Assembly (NCBI GenBank): GCA_963682055.1
Contig: OY821741.1
Span: forward strand, 1,123,501-1,187,500
Direction: 5' to 3'
DNA length: 64,000 nt
DNA from: Primula veris
Lineage: Eukaryota > Streptophyta > Magnoliopsida > Ericales > Primulaceae
The number at the start of each line of letters is the position of its first letter. Position 1 is the stretch's first letter. The position numbers were made by a program, and so were the translations under genes. Positions 10,543-21,960 of this stretch are shown here, piece by piece. Below the pieces are notes generated by a model. It was not told the DNA's origin and did no database searches. It was given only the letters and a program-made list of their open reading frames with translations.

Positions 10543-11813
10543 TTAAAGGGGCCTTCTGGAGTAAGGAGCTCTTGTGGAGACATGTTCATCTCTGATGATG
10601 TCTTCATCTTCTTCACTGCTCAGAGAGTAGCCACTGTCATTGCTGCTGTCATTGTCACTTTCTTTAAGATTTTCCATCAGCTTTTTAATCTCATAATCAT
10701 GAGTGTCTAACTCAATTATCTTTTCTTGGTTGATGGCAAGCTGCTGTTCCAGATACCTTCTAACTCCTTTCTTCTTAGGAGCAGCACTAGTAGACACCTT
10801 TTCCTTTCCCTTTTCACCAGTTATGTCATTAATATGGCATTCCTTTAGAAGCTTTGCAGAGATGTATAAAGCAGGAGGACACTTGGTAAGCTTTTCAAAA
10901 GAGTTTAGGATAGGATGAATGGAAGATGTGGGTACAACTTGAGAAAGAATAATTTCAGTTATCAAATAAGGAAAGGGTAGCAGTATGGAAGGAGCTTTGA
11001 CATCACAGAAATCTTTGATTAGGTTAAACACATGATTACCAAAGTTGGTATTTTTGACATGATCCTATAGATAAAGACTGCCATGTCCTTGATAAGATTT
11101 GATGGTTGTTTGGTTGGATTCCAATTAAACTTAGAAATTCTATGCAAAACAGCAGCACTAAGAGTAAGAGAAGAGGTTTTAATAGAATTTCCATCAAACT
11201 GATTTTCCTTGCCTGTAATTGCAAGAGCTACAGCGTGAATGTCATAATCACCACCACCCTCAGAAGGACTAGGAGAACCTAGAAACTTATTGATCAAATC
11301 AGAATTAAAATCTAGAGTAAGACCCTTTACATACACTCTCCCATAAGCTGTATCACCCTCATCAAACACACCAGCATTTAAATTAGCATAGAACTCCTTA
11401 ACAAACTCAGGAAAATAAGAATCAGGGTAGCTGATAGTCTTTTCTAAACCAACATCATTTAACAATTTTTCAACATGCACCTGAATGTTCTTATAGCTAG
11501 CCAAATTTAACTGCCTTTCCGCATGAATCTCCTTATGACTTAGTTCACCAAACCTGTCAGACATAATCCCATTCCAAAACCTAAGATCAACCTCGTTATA
11601 AAGAGTGTCATAAACATATTTAATAAAGATAGGATCTCTCTGTAGGTTTCTACGAGGACGTTTCTTAACCCTACGTTTCCTAGGTTGGGTAGAAGAGGTT
11701 TCACTTACCTTAGCCTTAGAACCTGTATGAGTTTTGGAATGATTCACAAAGTCTCTGAGAGTGCTGTCATCCTCATAATTAAGATTGGATTGACTTTGAG
11801 AAGAAGAAGACAT
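10543..11813 (-). pseudogene. Extra ORF downstream of Sirevirus pol (plant transposon-protein domain-like)
   Basis: From a start at 11813 (MSSSSQSQSNLNYEDD) the frame encodes a basic segment (RKRRVKKRPRRNL), then a region with ERQLNLASY, PEFVKEFYANL and GRVYVKGLTLDF that resembles the 'putative plant transposon protein' domain often attached to Copia or Gypsy elements. Near 11060 a frameshift moves the frame; the continuation (FNLIKDFCDVKAPSILLPFP onward) ends at 10543 with an acidic serine-rich tail. An upstream in-frame extension to 11960 is possible. In Sireviruses this position has been called envelope-like, but I see no clear envelope features. The one frameshift makes it a pseudogene. 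Confidence 0.6.
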
Positions 11814-11960
11814 GGTTGGATCTGAGGTTGGAACTATAGTTGGAACACGCAGAAAATGGGTTTTACAGAAAAACAGGGTTTTTAATTTTGATTTAGAGAT
11901 AGAGTTGCTTCTGATTTCATTAGTATTTTGGGATAGTAAAAGAGTTAATATAAATAACAA

Positions 11961-12578
11961 TTAAGCCCAAATATTTTTAAAAGTAGAAAAGATATACCCA
12001 AATCTCTTTTTGAAACAAATTTCCTGAAAAATAGAAACTTACCTTGTAACAACTATGGAAATTTTGAAATACGAATAAATCAAGAAGGATACTGTATTTA
12101 TTAAGCTAAATTCAGCAAACAATTTAGATATACATTACAATATTAAACAGATTTATCCAATATTTCGAATTTTAAGCAGTTGAAGTTTTAAAGATAATTT
12201 TGACTTGTTTCAAGATAAAGATAGCAATAATATATAGATATAGAATGTTGAAAACAAGATTCCAGCCATTTACTCAAGAAGATATATTTATCATAGAATA
12301 TCCTTAATAAAAATTAAGTCTAGGAGCTTATATTGAGCAAATCTGTTTTTAGATAATCACTTGATCTGTTCTGTATTTGAGAATGAGGTTTCAACTGGGG
12401 TTGCAACTAAGCTTGCAACCTACTTATAAAATATACACTTTGTGCTTGCAACTCTATTACCAGAGAAGTTTTAAGACAAGTTATCCCACATTTGTTTTTG
12501 AGACATCAATTAGCGGCCTTTTCAAGACAGAAACTTCATAGCTCAATCAAGACTTACCTTAGATATAAAATGTATTAA
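11961..12578. other. Spacer between pol and the extra ORF of the Copia element
   Basis: AT-rich, with stops in all frames. It belongs to the element by position; no separate feature seen. Confidence 0.5.
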
Positions 12579-12868
12579 TGTAACGACCCGGCCCTACGGA
12601 CCGAACTGCTACGCCCGTATCAACAATATTGTCCGCTTTGGCACAACTTCCCAGGGGGTCACCCATCCTGGTACTACTCCAAGTTAAGCACGCTTAACTG
12701 TGGAGTTCCGTACTCGCTGTTGTGCCGCACGGCTTTAAAAGGCCTTGTTGATAGGAAATGGATCTTTAAGCTCATATACCACACGAGTACTCTCATATCT
12801 GGGCGATGTGGGACTGACGCACAACACCGCACCACAGAATTTCCTTCCTGGAAATCTGGGTCGTCACA
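12579..12868 (-). mobile_element. Solo LTR of Cassandra (TSD ATTAA)
   Basis: A 290-bp sequence homologous to the Cassandra LTR at 3867, in reverse orientation, running TGTAACGACCC to GTCGTCACA on the plus strand. It is flanked by perfect 5-bp repeats ATTAA (12574-12578 and 12869-12873). No internal domain or second LTR is present, so it most likely arose by LTR-LTR recombination. It lies inside the Copia element just downstream of pol and keeps the 5S-like block. Confidence 0.93.
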
Positions 12869-12907
12869 ATTAAAGTTACTCAAAACAGACATACATAGTA
12901 ACAATAT

Positions 12908-15900
12908 TCAACTAGATCTATAGTGCCATACCCCTATATCACTTCTTAAAAATTCAAACTTGTTTGTATCAAGGGGTTTTGTGAAGATATCTGCTAATTG
13001 TCTTTCAGTTGAAACATGTTCTAAAATTAAACTCTTTTCTTCAACTAATTCTTTGATAAAATGGTGTCTTAGATCAATATGTTTAGTTCTGTAATGTTGT
13101 ACTGGATTCTTTGCCAAATCTATGGGACTTTTGTTGTCACAAAACAGAGTTAATACTTCTTGTTTAATATTATAATCATTTAACATTTATTTCATCCATA
13201 TAAGTTGAGTGCATCCACTTTCAGGTGCAACGTAGTCTGCCTCAGCAGTTGATAAAGAAATGCAGTTTTGTTTTTTACTAAACCATGAAACAAGATTATT
13301 CCCAAAATAAAAACAACCACCAGAAGTGCTTTTTCTGTCATCTATATTACCAGCCCAATCTGCATCACAGTAACCAACCAGAAAGTGGTTTGTATCTTTA
13401 GAATACCATAGACCAAGGTGAATAGTAACTTTTATACATATTAAAATCCTTTTGACAGCCAGAAGGTGAGATTCTAAAGGGTTTGCCTGATACCTGGCAC
13501 ATACTCCTACACTTAAGCAAAGATCTGGTCTACTAGTAGTTAAATAGAGAAGACTTCTAACCATAGATCTATAGAGACTATGACACACACTCTTACCTTT
13601 ATCATTCTTAGACAATTTTAAAGTAGTACTCATAGGAGTTCTTTTCTCTTTACTATCACTTAAACCAAATTTCTTGACAAGATTATCAGCATACTTACTT
13701 TGGCATAGAAAAATTCCCTTTTCATTTTGTTTAACTTGCAATATTAGGAAGTAAGTTAATTCTCCTCCACCACTCATTTCAAATTCATGCTTCATATCAG
13801 AGATAAATTCAACAATTCTATTATCAGATGTAGAGCCAAACACTATGTCATCAACATAAATTTGAGCAATGATGATATCCTTAGTAGTTTTCTTAGTAAA
13901 TAGAGTTTTATCAACTCCCCCTCTGTTAAAACCTTTTTTTAATTAAGAAATTAGTTAACCTGTCATACCAAGCTCTAGGAGCTTGCTTTAAACCATACAA
14001 AGCCTTTTTCAGTAAATAAACATGTTCATGGAATTTTGGATCTTCAAATCATTTGGGTTGACTAACATAAACTTCTTCTTGAATGTTACCATTTAAGAAG
14101 GCACTTTTAATATCAAGTTGAAACAGCTTAAAAGTCATATAAGCAAGCAAGTGAGAGGAGCATTCTAATAGACTCTATTCTTACTACAGGAGCAAAAGTT
14201 TCATCAAAGTCTATATCTTCTATTTGAGTGTATCCTTGAGCTACAAGTCTAGCTTTATTCCTAACAATGATTCCATCTTCATTACTTTTATTTCTAAAGA
14301 TCCATTTTGTACCTATAATATTTTTACTCTTAGGTCTAGGTACTAATGTCCAAACATTATTCCTCTCAAATTGAGACAGTTCATCTTGCATAGCCAAAAT
14401 CCACTCACTATCTTCCAATGCTTCTTTTTATATTCTTAGGTTCTAACTGTGAAGTATAGCAAGCAAAGTGAACAACATCACTTCTTTTACCTCTGGTTTT
14501 CATACCTGAAGTGACTTATCCTATGACATTATCAAAAGAGTGATTTTTCCGAGTCCTTACATAGCGAGGCTTGCTTGTAGTTTGAATTGGAGATCTTTCT
14601 TCTTCTTCTTCAGAATCTGTTGTATTATGGGTTTCAACCTCAGTTGCAACTGGGCTTCCAACCACTACTGGACTGCCTGTTTGCTGAATTTCTCCTGTTT
14701 CTTTTCTTGTAATTCCTGACTCTTCATCATCACCTGTAGTCTCATCAACATCTTTTAAATCATCAAATATCACATTATATGATTCCATGACGCAATTTGT
14801 TCTCAGATTAAAGACTCCAAAAGCTCTACTGTTTTGAGCATATCCAAGGAATACCCCTTTGTCACTCTTAGAATCAAATTTTCCAATATGTTCTCTATCT
14901 TTAAGAATGTAACAAACACACCCAAATACTTGAAAATACTTGACATTAGGTTTTCTACCTTTCCAAATTTCATAAGCAGTCATGGTAATACCTTTTGTAA
15001 TATAAACTCTATTAACAATATGGCATGCAGTGTTAACAGCTTCAGCCCAAAATCTTTTGGCAAGTTTCTTAGAATTAAGCATGACTCTAGCCATTTCCTG
15101 AATAGTTCTCTTTTTTCTTTCCACTATACCATTTTGTTGTGGGGGTTTTTGGTGCAGAGAACTCATGACTTATACCTAAAGAGTTGTGAAAATTGCTTAA
15201 CTTGTTGTTTTCAAATTCAGTTCCATGATTACTTCAGACCCTAACAATTTTACCAATGGTGGAACCTTTTTCAAGTTGCAATTTCAAGCAAAGGGTTTTA
15301 AAGAGTTCAAAAGTTTCAGTTTTATCCCTTAAAAACACCACCCAAGAGTATCTAGAGAAATCATCTACAACTACCAAAATATACTTTTTACCACCAATAC
15401 ATTCAGTTTGCATAGGACCCATTAAGTCAATATGAAGAAGTTCTATGACTCTCTTAGTGTAGATTTGACTAGTACTCTTGTGAATACTCTTTGTTTGTTT
15501 ACCTATTGCATAATCACCATAGACACCTTGAATTTTAGAACTGAGTTTGGGAATACCTCTTATCAATTCTTCTTTAACAAGTTTATTCAAGGTTTTATAG
15601 TTTACATGACCAAGCCTTTTATGCCAAATATCAACATTGTTAGTAATAGCTTGATTGCACCTATTCTGAGGTAATTCTTTTTCAGATTTTTCAAAAATAT
15701 AGCAGCTATTTGCTGATCTAACTCCTGTCATGACTAAATCATCATTTAGATCAGTAATAAGACACTTATCTTTGTTAAACTTAACAACCATCTTGTTGTC
15801 ACATAGTTGACTAATGCTGATAAGATTGGCTTTTAAACCATCTACAAGAAACACATTCTTAATTTCAGGCATTCCAGGTTTGTTTAAGATTCATTTTCGA

Positions 15901-16000
15901 ATAATTTTACTTATATCTCCACCTCCAAACACAACAGTGTTTCCTGTAAGATTAAGGACATCTTTTAGAGCACTTGCAGTACTTGTCATGTGCTTAGAAC
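12908..16000 (-). pseudogene. Copia pol (protease, integrase, RT, RNase H), frameshifted
   Basis: Fragments in order on the minus strand are: protease with WYFDSGCSKHMT (near 16010); pre-integrase WHKRLGHVNYKTL and integrase core IDLMGP and DDFSRYSWV (15234-15872); integrase C-terminal PQQNGIVERKKRTIQEMAR (14516-15166); RT start GTKWIFRNK and [10 protein letters not shown] (14128-14418); catalytic YVDDIVFGS near 13850; RT end and RNase H with TSRPDLCLSVG, DADWAGNIDDRKSTSG and STAEADYV (13187-13843); and C-terminal CDNKSPIDLAKNPVQHYRTKHID (12908-13186). Frameshifts or stops near 15880, 15235, 15165, 14430, 14040, 13935 and 13190 kill the polyprotein. The integrase zinc pair reads YGDYAIGKQ where the family has CGDC, so both metal cysteines are lost. 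Confidence 0.9.
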
Positions 16001-17600
16001 AACCACTGTCAAAGTACCAATCATTAGTAGTAACAACATTTAAAGAAGTAATAACAGCTTTATTGTTGGCAATTAAGATAGATTTTCTTTTAACCTTGCA
16101 GACCCAGTTCATCTTTTGATAGCAAGAAGCCAACCAGTTTTTCTGAGAAATATACTTTCTGTTCATTTTTAAATAGCACCTGATTTCTGGATGTCCAGGT
16201 CTTTTGCAAAAGTTACACAGTTTTAAACCAAAAGTAGATTTATCCTTAAAATTATTCAGTTTTTTCTTGGTTGCAACTGTACTTCTAACCTTATTGTCAA
16301 AAACATGAGTTTCAGCTTTAACTAGAGCTTTAACAAAAGTAGTTTTTTCAGTGCTTCCATAACCATAGTAACTCAAACCACTGTTATCTTTAGAGCCTCT
16401 AGAATAGGACAACATGTCATCTAACTTATCTGAAGCAGACACATTCAGCAGTTTTATTTTCTTCTTCGTCTCAGTTAACTCAACCAATTGTGTGTTGAGT
16501 TGCTCAGTGAGATTCTTTACCTCATTCTTTAAATTAGCATTAACTTTATCTATGATCAAGAATTGTTTACTCAGACATTGATATTTTTCATAAAGGACAA
16601 GATAATGCTGAGTAATATTTTCATCAGAGGGCTCTTCCTCATCATTGCTATAGGTTTTAAGTGCAGTTGTAACTAGGGTTGAAACAGAGTTACAGTCACT
16701 TTCATACACAGGTTCTTTTTCAGTGATTCTTCCCATAAAATTAACAAAGTTTGATTCATTCTATTCATCACTGTTGCTCTCAGATTCACTATCACTATGA
16801 GTTGTTATATAAACATTTTTGTTCATTTTTAAAGTATTTGCACACTGAGACTGAATGTAACCATAACCTCTACATTCTCTGCATTGAATTTCTCTAGGCT
16901 GATAATCTCTGTCATCCTTCTCTTTAGGATTCCACTTCCCTTTAGGATTATTATTAAACCTAAATTCTGGCCTAAATTGATTATCTGTTTTCTGAAAGTT
17001 TTTTGGATGTTCCAGTATTGTAACGACCCGGCCCCACGGACCGAACCGCTACGCCCGTATCAACAATATTGTCCGCTTTGGCACAACTTCCCAGGGGGGT
17101 CACCCATCCTGGTACTACTCCAAGCTAAGCACGCTTAATTGTGGAGTTTCGTCCTCGCTGTTGTGTCGCACGGCTTTAAAAGACCTTATTGATAGGAAAT
17201 GGATCTTTAAGCTCATATACCACACGAGTACTCTCATATCTGGGCGATGTGGGACTGACACACAACACCGCACCACAGAATTTCCTTACTAGAAATCTGG
17301 GTCATCACAAGTATCATCATGTTTTTTATTATAAAATTTTTTGTAAACCTTTTTAGCAAAGAAGGTCAGCTGTTCTTCATCACTCATTTTCTCACAGACC
17401 TTAGATTCATGTTTCTTAACCTGAAAGGCTATTCTTTTTTCTGGTCTCTTTTGTTTAAATTTTTTTAGCTCATAAGTGCTTAGATTTCCTATAAGTTCTT
17501 CAAGTTTTAGATTATCTAAGTCTGTTGATTCTTTCATAACAGTAACCTTAATTTCAAATCTTTTTGGAAGAGAACTTAAAGTTTTCTTTACAAGTTTAAC
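16001..17600 (-). pseudogene. Copia gag, interrupted by a solo LTR and truncated at its 5' end
   Basis: 17310-17537 encodes LKLEELIGNLSTYELK, the usual Copia gag segment. After the Cassandra solo LTR the frame resumes (EHPKNFQKTDNQFRPEFRF) and reaches a zinc knuckle IQCRECRGYGYIQSQCA, in which the usual histidine is tyrosine. A stop near 16760 (SDE-stop-NESNF) interrupts the frame before MGRITEKEPV. A second Cys-rich motif CNFCKRPGHPEIRCYLK lies near 16180-16210, before the protease. The start of gag and the 5' LTR are missing beyond about 17.6 kb. Confidence 0.85.
17019..17309 (-). mobile_element. Solo LTR of Cassandra in gag (TSD AGTAT)
   Basis: A 291-bp Cassandra LTR in reverse orientation, TGTAACGACCC to GTCATCACA on the plus strand. 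It is flanked by perfect 5-bp duplications AGTAT (17014-17018 and 17310-17314). It is more diverged from the full-length copy than the LTR at 12579 and carries the 5S-like block with changes in box A (AGCTTAGC where AGTTAAGC-like sequence is expected on part of the strand). It splits the gag frame. Confidence 0.93.
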
Positions 17601-17619
17601 ATCAGTATATTTTTGAGAG

Positions 17620-19320
17620 GATATACATACGGTTATAGTGAGGATAGTGAGAATATAAATAAGGTTACAGTGAGGATAAAATATAAGCCAAGAAGATAGG
17701 GGGATGTCAGGGGGTCCACTGCGGGTCCTTTATTATCAAATTTGTGTTAATATAAATACGCGTAGAAAAATTTAGCAAAAGGTTAAAACTATGTCAGCTT
17801 TTTAAGATGTCCAATGCGGTTCCTTTATATATCTCTTTTATAAATATTTACATAACTTATATTTCTTTTTAACTAAATCATTTCCTATAAATTGTTACAT
17901 TCCAAACTTCTTTTTTAACATTTGTCAAACCAAAATATACCCAACAAAACTGTTTGGCAACATGTTTTTTTTTTGGTCCAAAATCAACTTTTCAAATTTG
18001 ATTCAGAAATTCACTGAAAATACAGATTTTTTTAATTTTATATTTTTTAGACTAAAAATCTGTTTTTTTTAAAAGTTATTAATCTGATTGTTCAAACTAG
18101 TTTTAAATAAAAGATCTAAATATCAACTAAAACATATGTTGCCAAACAGATCCTACATATTAATTGATAACTTAATTGGTAAATAAATGAACTTTTTGTT
18201 CACAAAAGTTAGAAATAAAAGCTGGATTAAAAATACTTACTTTTTCAAACAATCCAAACAAGCTCTACTTAATTTATAAATCAAAGAATAAACACTTAAA
18301 AACATAAAATGTAATAATTGTGTTCCAAAAAACATTATAAAACATTCCAACAATATAATTATATGATTATATCAAACATCTACAAAACATAAAAAAAACC
18401 ATGATCAGGAAAAAAGCAGAGAAATAAATATAACCAGCTTATTTGGTCATGAAATTTTAAAAAATATATATATAATTTTCATGGGTCTTAAAAACTGGTT
18501 AATGGAATTAAATATAGGATCCAAGCGGCAGTCAAAACACAATTAATCAGTGTTTGCTGTTGACTTGTAAAAATGAAGGCTTTTTTTACAGTACATATAA
18601 TATATCTATACTATTACTTTACCTGAATAGAATTTATGAAACCTTAAAACAATTATTTATAAATAAAACTTGATAGTTTGAAAAATTACTGACACACATG
18701 TACTATTATTTACAAATAAAACAGTTTTAAATTCAAAAAAAAAAAAAAACTGAAAATAAACCGTTCCTTCCAAAAACAGTACGTTTCCTTCTGCCATTAC
18801 AGTGCACACAATTTTTCTCCACCCTCTCTCTCTTCCTCTCTAAAGTATATTTTATGATTTTAAAGTCAATATAACTGTACCAATTTCTTTATTAAGAATC
18901 AATGACAACATTTGTTTTGCAATAATATTGTTACTTATTTATATAATTATTATTTTCTTTCAATTTTGGTTCAAATTTAATTTTCATTCAATTTATTTGC
19001 GGTAGTCATTCAATAAACTAATGGAAAGAAATAAAAAGAGACGAAGGAACAGAGACCGTATACGAATTACATCACGCATCGCGTGAGTACACCCGCTAAT
19101 ATATATATACATATATGGATCTGGGTAAGTAATAAAATTTGACAAAGCTAATTACTAAAATATATATGGATCTGGGTAAGTAATAATATATATATAAAGC
19201 CTTTTTTTACAATACCTAATAACTGAAATATGATAAAAGATATCAAGTTTCAAGTTTCAAGTTTGACAAAATAAGGTGACATGCTGCAGAGATCACCAAA
19301 GCTAGAATGACATGCTGCAC
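17620..19320. other. Gene-free spacer with a duplicated promoter fragment
   Basis: 17830-17900 matches, in inverted orientation, the TATA and leader region of the small membrane protein gene (7715-7790), but no coding sequence follows it. GGTCCTTTAT-type strings near 17725 and 17820 are short direct repeats. A CT-rich stretch lies at about 18820-18842. No gene is supported. Confidence 0.55.
17950..18149. mobile_element. Short MITE with 14-bp perfect inverted ends
   Basis: CTGTTTGGCAACAT at 17950-17963 is exactly inverted at 18136-18149. The interior is AT-rich and non-coding. The ends resemble the GTTTGGCA termini of the insert in TFB2 intron 1. No unambiguous target duplication was seen. 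Confidence 0.55.
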
Positions 19321-21837
19321 CCGATTTGTTAATTACACTCGTTAGACTTTTCGAAAATTAATAAATCCACGAATGAGGGAGAGTATTGAAATTGTACCAC
19401 ATCACTATTATCACAAGCAAGTTTTAATATATGACCATCTTCTTCATTACTTATATGCATTTTAGTGAGAAATGAACGAGATTGTACAATATATTTAGTG
19501 TCAAACTCGTCACTACTCGTTAATATTCGATTAATTTTTTGGTTATGTTTGTAAAATCTTGTTTTGTTCATGATGTTATCGCTTGTTTCATATGTATTTG
19601 TAAAAAAAAAAAATCGCTTTTTTTTCTAAAATCAATTTTTTATTTTATTTCTAAAGTTTTTATAAAAAAATGGTAAATTTTGACTTTTTTTAATATTTTT
19701 TTAAGTATTTATTAATATTATTATCTTATAAATTGCCAATAAAAACAACACATACCAAAAAAGATATATATAAAAAAGTCAGAAAAATCAATTTTTTTAA
19801 CAAAATTTTAGAAATAAAATAAAACAGTTGTTTAACCATAAGATTGGAAGTTTGCTCCAGATAAAAACGAAATAGCAATTCTTGTAATTATCCAGTGAAA
19901 TTAATTCGCAATATATAGCACGTCTGTTTCAGCCATACATAGAAAGATAAACATGCATCCAGATTTTTTAATTCTGAAAATATATTTTAACATCATAATT
20001 GGCAAATTGATTAATTGGTTACGTAGAAAACATATATATATATATATATATGTTGTTTGACGTAATTATGCGATGACATATATACACTTAGCATTGTCAT
20101 TTTCTGTTGATATAATTAACTTTTAAAAAATATGACTAAATTTTAAAAAATATATTTCAATAATTTTAGTACAAGTTTGTTGACCAATAATCAAGATTAT
20201 ATGTAATTTTGGAATAGTAGATAGTAGATAGTAGAGACAGGAGAGGGTGAATGTTGGGATGCTCAGTAAATTATAATTTTTGGTATGATCCATGTAAATT
20301 TATTTGGATCACTATATTTAATTGATCCTATATATGTGGATCAGGATATCGAGTTTTACTTTTACTGACTTGTGAGATATTAAAACGATATTTTCTCTTC
20401 ATAAATCAATTTTCTCAAGTTAATTACTATATTAGATCTATGCAGAAGTTGGTCATTTTCTACTACACCTCATAAACTAAACTAAACTAAACAACCAATA
20501 GATTAATCCATCACTGTGAAAATATTGTGACAGCATTATGTATCAAATAGAATAAGAATGGATAATAAAGCTATAGGAATTAATGCGAAAGAATTCAATG
20601 ATTTGTTGTTAGGAACTTTTGAAAGTTAAAATTAACAACATTTCTTAGTTTCAGACTTCTTTTGTATAAAAAGGTATATTTTCTATGATTTCTAGCTATG
20701 ATCATCCTGGTTACTTTCAAATACTTAAATTTACCAAATTTTTTTCTTAGTTTTGGATTTTACCGGAACGTCTGGTGGCGGGTGAGCATTTTGAAATTTA
20801 AAATTTAAGGCTAAAAAATGGTTTCAAGTTTTTTTTATAATATTATTATTTGTAAATTGAATTAGTAATATTTGTAATATTATTCTGTATACCAAGTTGG
20901 TATTCATACAAACTTGTCTCTAGTTACTAAGTCTGATAAAATGGCACTTACCCTAATTTATTATTTTATCATTATGTATTGATCTTATAGTATATGCAAC
21001 TCCTTGACAATCCAATCACTCTCAATCCCTATCCATCAATTCGGGCCCAAGCAGAGCTGGCGGGGGAATATCATTTTAAATAAAACTGCTCGTAGTTAGT
21101 TCGTCTCGGATTTTAGTTCATTCGGTATCAATTACATTATTTTATGTTAAAACTTGTATTTGATATTTATATATTTGAGGAAACTATTTTCTGTTTATTT
21201 GTTCATTTCTTTTTCGTAGAAATTATTGTGTTTATTTACAGCGTACCAAACAATCTTAAACGATATTTGTTTATGTTTTGTACTTTGATACAATAATTTC
21301 GGTGTATCGTTCATACAGAAAATTATTTCTTTCTCCATAATCGTTCTTAGTAAAATCATTTTCTCTTAATGTTGGGTTTCGGGAATTTGATGTTTACGGA
21401 TGGAATGGTTTCGGATTGTTATATCATGTTTTTTATTTTCATTTTGATGCATGGTTTTTGATAAATTCTTTGGAAAATCTTTTTTCTGACAAACTTTTGC
21501 TTTAAGAAATTGATGTTTCCGGCTGAATGGTCAAAAACGTTTTGTCTCATTTATCCTTATTTAGGGGAATGCCGTTTTCCCGTTAAAACCGTGTACGTGT
21601 GCATTTTGTGTACAAGCATGTTAGATATATTTTATGTTAATTATATATATTGAGCTTAGCCTATGTTGATTGTATGCACGACCATAATTATATGTTTTAC
21701 ATTATGTAACCATTGAATAATAATTAACATTGTGAAGTCTTGGCGTGATGTAACATTGTAACTTATCTTGTCGTCATTGATTCATATAATTTGGTAGTTG
21801 TGTTGAAATCTTTTTGGTTACTATATATATATCTGCA
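19321..21837. other. Gene-free AT-rich spacer
   Basis: Only short chance frames are present. A (TA)n tract lies at about 20033-20051. No homology to the other repeats of the window was noticed here. Confidence 0.5.
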
Positions 21838-21960
21838 GCCAAACAAACTCTTAACTGGAATAAACATTCTTTGCAAAAAAGAATCAAAACCAGTCACAAA
21901 GTTGGCAACTTTTTCCTAAAATTTTCAATGACGGAACCTTTCCAAAAGTTGGCAACTTTT
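21838..21960. repeat. Segment shared with PITH-gene intron 1
   Basis: CAGCCAAACAAACTC, ATTCTTTGCAAAAAAGAATC, CAGTCACAAA and AACGGAACCTTT-like blocks occur in the same order at about 34315-34425 and, more diverged, at 33800-34110. A short internal duplication (AAGTTGGCAACTTTTTCCTA, two copies) is present. Confidence 0.65.

Larger units (their letters stand above)
9312..17620 (-). mobile_element. Decayed Sirevirus-like Ty1/Copia retrotransposon, 5' LTR missing
   Basis: Read on the minus strand, the element runs gag, protease, integrase, reverse transcriptase-RNase H (Copia order), an additional ORF, a purine-rich tract, then a 3' LTR. The extra ORF after pol, the GGGGAGATTG tract directly before a TGTTAGGACC LTR start, and several further purine runs upstream are typical of the Sirevirus lineage. 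Similarity ends in gag at about 17.6 kb without a 5' LTR, so the element is truncated at its 5' end. Several frameshifts and stops disrupt gag-pol, and two solo Cassandra LTRs are inserted into it. Confidence 0.85.
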
